From Manihot esculenta (lineage: Eukaryota > Streptophyta > Magnoliopsida > Malpighiales > Euphorbiaceae): DNA of 64,000 bases. A program made the position numbers and the translations under genes. Below, piece after piece: positions 55,505-64,000 of the stretch. How positions within the stretch are numbered: the stretch's first letter is position 1; every line of letters starts with the position of its first letter. The DNA lies in assembly GCF_001659605.2 (NCBI RefSeq), contig NC_035164.2:20430000-20493999 (forward strand), given 5' to 3'. Below the pieces are notes generated by a model. It did not search any database. It saw only the letters and a program-made list of their open reading frames with translations, and had not been told where the DNA came from.

Positions 55505-56998
55505 TGTGATAGACTGGGCTTTATTCCTCTTTGTTCTCACAAACAAGCACTAAACTTACTGTTTCCTATTTCACAGACAAGTACAGAAATAAAATCTCGC
55601 CCTCGATGGGCGAGCTTAGTAAAAGGGGAGGTGATAAAAAGTTGTTAAAATTTCAAATACTTCTATGCACTCTTCCGACCAAACAAAATTACTTTTGCCT
55701 TTTAAGACTTTAAGGAAAAAGAGACACCTTCTGGCCAAGCATGATATAAATCGGCCCAGAACTGTGACATGCCCATTCAATTTCTGTATTTCGTTAATGA
55801 TCTTAGGTACCTCCATATTTTGAATGGTATTGATTTTCTCTGGATTTACCTTTATGCCTCTCTTATAAGAGTATGTACCCTAAAAACTTCCCCGCCTTTA
55901 CCCTATAAGTGTATTTTTCAGGGTTTAGTTTCATACCTACCTTATACAGTATATAAAAAATTTTTAGATATCATCTGGATGATCTTCTAAGGATTGGCTC
56001 TTTACCACTATGTCATTCACATATACCTGGGCTGTTCCCACCATGTTTTTAAAGATGCTTCACACTAGCCTTTGGTAAGCTGCCTTTTGGTCATCCTTCC
56101 TTCGCGATAATAGGTAACTTCGGTGGTCTCCTTCATATCCTCGCCTCTCTGGCTTTTGGTTTCACTTTTGACTCATCCTTTTGTCCTCTCTCAGTGCTTG
56201 GACTTCCTCATCCAACCTGATATACTTATGAGCTTAGCCCATTAGCTGTTGGTACGTAGTAGTTGGGTTCTTGATTATGGGATCCATAATCTTGATGTTG
56301 CACGTTCCTTTTTTCATACTATCTCATGACTTATTTCTTTCACCTGTATTGCTTCATTGAACTATAAGATAAATATCTTTAAAGACTTACCCTCTCCTTG
56401 GCGGATCTTTCGCAAGTCAGAGGAGAGCTTTTTAGGAGGTATACAAGTAAAAAAAACATATACTGAAATAACATAACAAATTGCGTAAAGTTCTAAATTA
56501 AACCTGGGCTTAGATGTTGGTACCATTTCTAAACTAAGCCTATGAGTGTTGACAGAAACACTCGACACAATACAAAATTGTTGACATTCTAAAGTTGCAT
56601 AATCGTCCTAAAAATCGCCAGGTGACTTTTGGAATCTGTTGTTCCATCGTATTTGTCTAGGTTTGGCAACTTGAACTTGGTTAGGAAAGTTTTTGCTAAG
56701 ATCTCTTCTGATAGGGGCCTCCTCTCGAGCTTTGTATTGCTCGAGAGTGACCTGCAACCTTTTGGTGTATTGAAGCATTTGCTCTGCTTCATTTATCATA
56801 GGGGGTGTGTTTTGTCCATTGCTCAGAGTGGACAAAATAATAGTGCCCTCATTGGTAGCAATTTTAGTAGTAGCTCGTTAATTGTCGGTCATTTCGAGAG
56901 AGAAAAGAGAGATTTTTTTTTAAGAGAAAGGGGATAAGAGACTGGTTTTAATCAAAATAAACAGAGAGAATTCAATGAATTTTCTGGCAATGGAACCA
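55505..56998 (-). pseudogene. Gag and reverse transcriptase remnants of Tat-type element F
   Basis: From right to left after the primer-binding site: gag N-terminal part 56589-56835 (NFPNQVQVAKP; FKLPNLDKYDGTTDSKSHL in the other frame, matching the capsid start of Tat gag), more degenerate gag to about 56150, a jump into reverse transcriptase near 56100 (QRLV, then YVND in place of the YVDD catalytic motif), and the connection region 55616-55816 (VLGRFISCLARRCLFFLKVL; FVWSEECIEVFEIL). Protease and the first half of reverse transcriptase are missing. The relic is old. A primer-binding site like TGGTTCCATTGCCAG at 56984-56998 is a decayed Asp-tRNA type. Confidence 0.78.
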
Positions 56999-57000
56999 AA

Positions 57001-57531
57001 TGATATTGCTTGAAAAAGAGATATGCTGTGATTGGTTCACCTGCAAGGAAGAGAAGGTGTAGTTGGCACCTATAGCGGCCACTCCGATACTCTAGTCAGT
57101 AAGCTGAAGAGAAGGGCGAGTACAATGAATTGCTTTGAACTCAAGAGTTGTTGTGTAAGAATTGCGTACCTTTGTTTCTATAATTGTTAGCTTTTATACT
57201 GTAACAAAATGGAGTAAATTATAATATTTTTTGAAAATCTGGCAATGATGTGGCCGGCTAATCGATAAGAGATCTCGCCGGCTAATCGGTCAAGGATTTC
57301 GATTACAAGCATAGTAGAAATCTGCTGGATGATATTTTCTAGCAGTAACTTTATGTGAAGATTCAACCTTTTTTGAATAGAGTGAGTTTTGGTGAAGAAT
57401 CCGGTGTAACGGTGTTCGAGTTTTTTTTTACTCAGGTAACACCGCATATCGGCTTATCAGACTCTTGTTATGTGGTCTTGTTTTAAGGTGACAGCTTATG
57501 ACTTATTTTGGACGGCTGTGGTGTAATATCA
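57001..57531 (-). repeat. 5' LTR of Tat-type element F (531 bp)
   Basis: Bounded by TGATATTGC at the left and GTAATATCA at the right, giving a 7-bp terminal inverted repeat TGATATT...AATATCA. It sits 2 nt from the primer-binding site. No partner LTR was found in the window. Confidence 0.72.
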
Positions 57532-57856
57532 AGAAATAAGAGAAAAATAAATGACATATATAAAATGAAAGAATGATAAAAAAAAAAAAAAAAAAGAGAA
57601 AAAGAAAGAAACGATATAAAATAAAAATTATGAAAAAAAAAAAGAAGAAAGAATGAGAGAAGAAAAAAAGAATTATTAGAGCACCAAGAAAAAAGGAATA
57701 AATTATTAGAGAATAAAAAAAAAAGAAATATTATAGATAGAAAGAAAATATAGGAAAAAATAATATGAGAGAAATTAATATAAATGAAAATTATAGTATA
57801 AATGAAGAAAATGAGGATAAAAGGAAGAAAGTGATGAATGAGAAAAGAAAAAGGAG
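57532..57856. repeat. A/G-rich low-complexity DNA
   Basis: Strongly A- and G-rich plus strand with very few C. No gene is seen. The same composition resumes after the SINE to about 58190. Confidence 0.7.
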
Positions 57857-57872
57857 AAAGTAATAGGAATGA

Positions 57873-57961
57873 GCACTCCGAGGCTTAACCTGGTGGAAAG
57901 TGCATCTTTGTAACCTTGTGAGGTCAAAGGTTCGACTCCCCACCCCTATTTCAAAAAAAAA
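57873..57961 (+). mobile_element. tRNA-derived SINE
   Basis: About 89 bp: an A-box-like GAGGCTTAACCTGGTGG, a perfect B box GGTTCGACTCC (57929-57939), and a terminal run of A. Exact 16-bp target duplications AAAGTAATAGGAATGA flank it (57857-57872 and 57962-57977). It would be transcribed by RNA polymerase III from the internal boxes and copied by LINE machinery. The long duplication and A tail exclude a plain tRNA gene. Confidence 0.88.
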
Positions 57962-57977
57962 AAAGTAATAGGAATGA

Positions 57978-60900
57978 AAATTATAGAAAAAAATAAATAA
58001 AATAATGAAAGAGGGAATAAAATAAGAGAAAAAATGATAAGAGAAAAAAAGAAAATAGTAAAAAAAATGAGAGGAAATACTTATGAGATAAAGAAAGTTA
58101 AATGAAATAAAATAATAAAAAAAAGAAAATGAGAGAAAGAAAATGAAAATTAAAAAAATAAAATAAATAAATAAATAAATGATAAAAAAGTGAATGTGGT
58201 GTTATATTTATAACTACAAATTATTAACAGATTAAGTAATCAATTCGTAATTTATTACCAAAATTAAAAAAATAAATTTTTTCTTTAATAATTATTAATA
58301 GATTTAAAATTTATTAATAATTAAAAAATATGAATTTTAAAAAAAATTATTTTACATGAAATTTTATTTTAAATTTATCAATAAATTAATTTATTTTACT
58401 TATTAATGAATTAATTTTATTTTACTTATTAATTTGATGATAAAATTTAGCAATGGATTTTCATTACTGATTTATTGACAATTAAATTTATTGATGAATT
58501 ACAAACAGATTTAGAATTTATTAATAATTTCACTATTTTTTAAATATATTAATTAATTAAAATTTATTAATAAATTATTAATGAATTTATTAATAAAATT
58601 TTAAATTTATTAGTAAATTTTAATATTAATTATTTTATAAATTTATAAATTATCAATGATTTTGAAATTCATTATTAAGGATTTTAAATTTATCAATAAA
58701 TTTTTATGCAAAATTTTTTATATTACAAATTATAAATAAAATTTAAAATTTATTAAAATATTTATTAATATTACTAACAGATTAAAATTTATTGATAAAA
58801 TTCATTGATAATTTGACCATCTTATAATGGTTGGAGTATTTCACTTTAACTCTTTTTAAATATAATGAGTTTATATATAAAAACTTATAAATTTAATTTT
58901 ATATAAAAATATATTTAAGAATTTTTATATTAAATATTTATATCAAAATTTTTATATTCATAATGAATTATATCTAAATTTTAATATAAATATTTAATTT
59001 AAAAAATATTTTAAATATGTGAATCGAATAAATAAACAAATTAACCATTAATATATAAATTTACTAAATTATTATCATATAATTAAATAAAATATTAATG
59101 AAAAATTCTAAATAATAATTAACGAACTTTAATATCACTTAAAGAGCGAATGAAATTAAAATATAAAAATAATTATAATTAAAATATTAAATTAAATTAT
59201 ATCAGGATTTTTTTTAGTATCATTATTTTTAAAGAGTAATAATAGGACATATATAGATAAGTCAACAGTATTCAATTTAAATCGAAAAAAATTATTGAAT
59301 TAAATTAATTAAAATTTTAGTTCGATCTTTTATTTATTTCGGTTCGATTTGATTTTTAATTTAAAAATTTTTATTCCATTCGATTTTAATCAGAAAAAAA
59401 TAAAAAAATAAAATCGTACTAATTAGTAATAATAATATATTATTTTTAATAATATAGAGATTAAATTATATCAAAATTAAAATATTTTAATTAAATTTTA
59501 AAATATTAAAATAAAATATAAAAAATAAAAAAATTTATTAAAATTTAAATCGATAAAATCAAATCGAATCGAATTAAATTGAATCAAATCAATTCAATTT
59601 GATTTAATTTTTAATTAAAATCAATTTGATTTAATTTTTATAAATATTAAATTTTTAATTTTTAATTTATTTAATATTTAATTTAATTTTAAAATAAAGT
59701 GACTGAATGCTAAATTCCAAGTTTCATGTTGAATAACAAATGTTTAGAAAAGTAAAAATTTCAAGTACATCATCTCTCGTCAAAATAGATTTTATATATA
59801 TACACATTCTTAATTATTGATTAGAAATCTGAGTCAGGCAAGCGGCAATGTTTTAAATTTATAATAAATATTATTAATTTTTAATTTACGATAAGTCAGG
59901 GTGATTGGAAAACGTGAAAGAATATTTTGGTTGGATAAATTATTTTATTATTATTATTTTAGATGAATATTTTTGACAAATCTTAAAACTCCTAGAAAGA
60001 TACAGCCAAATAAAATAATGATCATTAAAGAAAAAGAAATGAGTTGTAATTTGTTATAAAGAAATTGAAAGAATAAAAGGATCAATATAGTTCAAAATAA
60101 TAAGCACAAATTTGTTGAATTTTATAATATTAACATATGTGAATTACATGGAATAAATATTATTTTATTAATGTAGTTATAATAAATTAAATAGCATATT
60201 TATTATAAAAATATTTATAATTATTAACGATAAATAAAATTTTTATAAAAATTAAATGTAAAAAATTTGACGGTAAACAAGATGTTTGAGTACTTGGCAA
60301 CTTTCTGTGTAGAAGGTAGAAGCAATATGCGTGTGTGTTCTGCGATGCATGCATATAAGAAGAAAAGCTGATAGCTACATGTCATGAGATATGTTTTCAG
60401 AAATTCTGATAGCTACAATTTCTTATGTGGTCCAGCTGCATGTTTGAACACATGGGTCTTACTGAACCCATCAACTGTCACACGGTTTTGAGATTTTCTG
60501 ATTATTTTGGTTGATCTCTCGGACATATTAACTTGGAAAATATGTCGGTCAAATAATTATTTTTTTTAAAAAAATTATAAGAAAAAATAAAATTTGAATA
60601 AAATAAAATTTAAAATTTTTTAAATTTACTTATTATACTTATATTTATTATTATACTAAATCTGTAAATATAAAATAATTAATAAAAATAAAGGTGTAAC
60701 CTATGCAGTTTATTTTATTTTTTTTCTTTCAAAATTATGTAGTTTATTTAATATTTCAACATACTTTATATAAATGGTTTATTTTTATTTTTTTAATTTT
60801 TTATTGGTTCATATATATATTTTACATTTATAATTTTTTATTGGTTCATATAATAAATATAATATTACACACCATCCACCTATATTATTCTATCAATCAA

Positions 60901-62869
60901 TTTTATTTTTAATAAATTAAATATTAGTATATTAATATATTATTAAGAAATAATTATTTAAAAAAACTATAATTTAAATGAAGTAAAAATAAAAATAAAG
61001 ACATTATTATAGAATGGAGTGAAAAATAAAAAGATGAATTCATCAATTCTAGAATCCCACGCGCATATATAAAACAAATCAAATTGAACTAGACAGTGTT
61101 CAAAGTATCCTCTCATTATTCAGCTCAGCTTCCGAATCTAGAGGTAACTTATTTTTCACTTGAGGCACGTACTTTCGTTGTTCCCCACTAACTTCACTTC
61201 GTAGAAGATCAATCCAGATACTTAGAATTAATAAAAATTTCAAAAATAAGTAAATAAATTACCTTCTCGTACTATTTATAATTTATTATTATATTTTTTT
61301 AAAAAAATTACCTTTTAATATTTGAGTACAACATAATTAACGGATTCATCCTTTTATTTTTAAAACCTAATACTTTTATCTCTATAATTTAATTTCATCA
61401 AAATTATGAGATTTTTTCATAAAAAAATATCATTAGTGACAGAAAAAATGACCGAACTACTATTTCTAGAATCCAACACTTAAGTTTCTGAAATTTAATT
61501 TCTATAAATTTATAAGTCCCTCTCTCAAAGAATTGAAGGAAAAAATACATTTTCATTCCTAAAATATTATATACTTAATAGATTTTTCTTCCTATTTTTT
61601 GAATTCAACACTTTAATCTCTAAAATTTAATTCATCAAATTTCAAGAAAGAAAATTTCAAATGCAATCTTCATAAATAAATAAAAATTTTAATAAATTTA
61701 AAATTTAAAATTCAGCAAAAGATAATAAAAATTTAAATTTAAATTATTAAAAATAAAAAGTTAAAATTTAATAGAAATTATTTTTGTGATACCGCTCGCT
61801 GTTATTTCTGCTTGCCATTTAAAAAATTCATTAAAATATTTTTGACATTTTAAAAAATCTATTAGTTAGACTTTTCATTAAATTTAGTAGTTAAGTATTA
61901 TAAAAAAAATTTTAAAATACTCCTCATATGTAGAGACTAATTAGTAAATTTTTTAATAATTTGAGGTTACTAATTAATAATTTTTTCTAAACTATAAAGA
62001 TTAAATAGTAAAATGTTTAGTAATAAATTAATAGAAAAATTATTCGGTAGACTTTTTAAAATGTTAAAAATATTTTAATATATCTTTTAAAATTGAGGGA
62101 TTAAGTAGTGACTTTTTTTATATTATAGAGACTAAATAATAATTTTTTTATTTTTTTATTAATAAAAATATTTTTAAAATTATATTTATTCTCTTTTCTT
62201 TAACCAAACAAAAATCATTCGTTTAATAAAAAATTTTGATAAAAAGATTTTGAATTTTTAAATTTGAAAGATGAAAATGTTGAGTTCTAAAAATAAAAAG
62301 ATAAATTCGTTGATTATGGTATACGCCAGAAATTTAAAAGTAATTTTTCTTATTTTCTATAATTTTTTTTTATCAATAGACAAAAAATAAACAGAGATGG
62401 GGTCGAATCCAGTCTGTCGAGTTCAACTCTTATATGGTTTGAGTGGTGGCAAGCATGTACGTACTTAAATTACTTGTTATTTTTTCTAAACACCTAAAAT
62501 TATTAAATTATTCCTCTAGAGATTTGCAATATTTTTAAAATGCAAGTGGCTGCTCCTATTTGACTCATCATAGACTAGCATCTTCATGATATAACACACG
62601 TTGTTTATTCTCTTTACCTTCTCCTTATTTCATTTTCTTTAAGCATTTTGATTCAACGCGTACGTGCTTATCTTTCACACAAGTTTTAGTATTTAAATCA
62701 ACGTTTTCTTTAATCCGACAGTTAAAAATTAGTACACTCAATAAGCTCGTATGCATTGAATTACTTTTCGTATTATTATATATTTTTATAGCTAACAGAG
62801 AACTCCAAAAACTCCACTCAGTAATAGAGTGACACCTCACTGTTTATCATCACCTCACTTATAAATATA
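57978..62869. other. AT-rich intergenic region
   Basis: No supported gene. 58200-59250 is built of degenerate AATTTATTAATAAATT-like stretches. 59277-59660 has TTCGGTTCGATTTGATTTT on one side and its inverse AAATCAAATCGAATCGAAT on the other, a possible old inverted-repeat (MITE-like) element. 60290-60540 is less AT-rich and unique-looking. At 61066-61074 TATATAAAA is followed about 65 bp on by TCTAGAG|GTAACTT, a donor-like sequence. 61360-62160 has repeats of GAGACTAAATAGTAA-like and CTCTAAAATTTAATT-like motifs. An ACGCGTACGTG element is at about 62655-62665. Confidence 0.5.
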
Positions 62870-62877
62870 GCACCGCA
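62870..62877 (+). promoter_or_regulatory. TATA box of the ALMT gene
   Basis: TATAAATA, 90 bp before the ATG. A start near 62900 would give a 5' leader of about 65 nt rich in T and C. Confidence 0.65.
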
Positions 62878-62966
62878 AGAGGGGAGTGAGCAGATCGCTT
62901 TCTTTCTTTCTATTTCATCTTGTTGGTATATTTCTCTTTTCGATCTCTAGCTTCTGCTGTATTGAA

Positions 62967-63835
62967 ATGGCATCTCCAGATGCTGAGAATGGGTGCTGGA
63001 ATAAGTTTAGGGCATTGCCCCATAACATATGGAACAAGGTGGTTGAGAAAGCAAACAAAGCAAAGAAAATGGGAAAAGATGATCCTAAAAAGATTATTCA
63101 TTCCCTTAAAGTAGGACTTGCAATTACTTTGGTTTCATTGTTCTTCTACTTCAAACCCACTTATGATGGTTTCGGCGTCTCTGCTATGTGGGCTGTTTTA
63201 ACTGTTATTGTGGTTTTCGAGTACTCTGTAGGTAAGTTCTTATCTTATATAATTAATGCAGGCGAAAGAGCATGAAAGTAGAAGAAAACTAAAACTGATC
63301 TTATAAATGAATCTTTATTGCAGGAGCAACACTCGGAAGAGGGTTGAATAGGATGTTGGCTACATTGGTAGGAAGTGCTCTAGGTTTTGGAGCTCACTGG
63401 CTAGCAACTCATTCTGGAAAGACTGGAGAGCCCATTCTGATTGCTATTTTTGTGTTTATATTTGGTAAATATGATTAAACATTTATATCACTAAGCTATA
63501 TCTCATTTATGATTTTATTTAATAGAAAACTGATATCGTTTTGGTGACTTGTTTTGCTGCAGCTGGAATAGTTACATTTATAAGATTTTTGCCAGAGATG
63601 AAGGCAAGATACGATTACGGACTGCTGATACTAATGTTGACATTCTGCTTGATATCTGTGTCTGGCTATAGAGATGATGAGGTGATACACATGGCTCACA
63701 AGAGAGTCACAACTATTATTATTGGAAGCATTACTTCTGTGGTTATTTGCATTTTAATATGCCCTGTTTGGATCGGAGAAGATCTTCATAAGTTGGTTGC
63801 TGGAAACTTGGAGAAGCTTGGAAACTTCTTAGAAG
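62967..63835 (+). CDS. ALMT: Aluminium-activated malate transporter (ALMT) family protein, first three exons
   Basis: ALMT proteins are plant anion channels carrying malate or chloride across the plasma membrane or tonoplast. Exon 1 62967-63231, exon 2 63324-63464, exon 3 63563-63835; introns begin GT and end AG, all in phase 1. About 226 residues are visible. They read MASPDAENGCW, a Lys-rich cytosolic N-terminus, then the membrane domain: KVGLAITLVSLFFYF (about 48-62), MWAVLTVIVVFEYSVGATLG with GRGLNR after it, and further hydrophobic segments ending CPVWIGEDLHKLV. These match the ALMT signature. Exon 3 stops in FLEG, and intron 3 begins GTATAA at 63836 and runs out of the window, so the cytosolic C-terminal half is not seen. 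I chose the ATG at 62967; the frame is open further up to 62886, but without an ATG. Which ALMT clade cannot be told from this part. Confidence 0.93.
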
Positions 63836-64000
63836 GTATAATTAATCTCCACATAACAATGTTTCCACAAATTTATAAATTATTAGATAGGATATATTCC
63901 TATCTTCGTCTCCTCTCACAAGCATGTGCATTCTATGAAATAACGTAATTAATAAGGGGGAGAGTATAGGATAGGCAACAGAAGGTTTTAATTATACACC
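63836..64000 (+). other. Intron 3 of the ALMT gene (partial)
   Basis: Begins GTATAATTAATC after a G completing the phase-1 codon. The open frame running on to 63948 shows no ALMT similarity. No acceptor joining a recognisable ALMT exon is seen before the window ends. Confidence 0.7.

Noticed and set aside
57873..57961. A tRNA gene
   Set aside because: It has the internal promoter boxes but no cloverleaf I can fold, ends in poly-A, and has 16-bp target duplications: a SINE.
60703..60912. 69-codon hydrophobic frame
   Set aside because: AT-rich low-complexity translation (F, I, Y, L only) without a promoter or homology.
62886..62966. Upstream extension of the ALMT frame (MSRSLSFFLF...), resembling a signal peptide
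   Set aside because: It begins with GTG, not ATG, follows the TATA box too closely, and the ATG at 62967 gives a normal ALMT N-terminus.

Overview
The window looks like a piece of a eudicot nuclear genome. The evidence is Ty3/gypsy elements of plant-only lineages (Tekay/Del-type chromovirus, Athila-type, Tat-type), a plant CACTA transposon end, a tRNA-derived SINE, and at the right edge the first three exons of an ALMT gene, a family of plant anion channels. Euphorbiaceae would fit, but the species cannot be fixed from this sequence alone.

About 90% of the window (1-57531) is transposon DNA stacked in nests. I name the elements here: A = chromovirus cut by the left edge (1-7613, minus), with an uninterrupted gag-pol. 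D = a decayed, nearly full-length Athila-type element (minus, left edge to 38763). A sits in its 3' LTR, a solo LTR (12070-13663) sits in its integrase, and element C sits between RNase H and integrase. C (14178-33019, minus) and B (17501-30589, plus) are short-coding Athila derivatives of one family, and B is inserted in C. G (19267-26198, minus) is a chromovirus derivative without most of pol, inserted in the 5' LTR of B. Five-base target-site duplications close C, B, G and H, and a near-duplication closes the solo LTR, so the order D > C > B > G is read directly. D itself lies in older Athila-type debris (E, 38764-43507) that forms an inverted repeat of about 2.1-kb arms. To the right lie a CACTA end (to 44402), a minisatellite (about 44575-45735), and a Tat-type relic (F, 45797-57531, minus) split by chromovirus H (46319-55499, plus). 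H is complete in structure but has five in-frame stop codons.

From 57532 to 62866 the DNA is very AT-rich and gene-poor, with one SINE that has a 16-bp target duplication. The only host gene is ALMT, reading rightwards from 62967 and leaving the window in its third intron.

The most interesting signals are in the element leaders. In the chromoviruses A, G and H, conserved 5' splice-site sequences in the LTR, a CTAAT branch-site sequence and a T-rich 3' splice site lie just before the gag start codon. The Athila-type elements carry AG|GTAAGT near the LTR end and a pyrimidine-rich AG just after the primer-binding site. Both layouts would splice the primer-binding site out of translated RNA while leaving it in genomic RNA. 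Other notable signals are a duplicated polypurine-tract module, clustered TTCGGCCGCCGAA palindromes in the chromovirus LTRs, and non-autonomous derivatives that moved recently.
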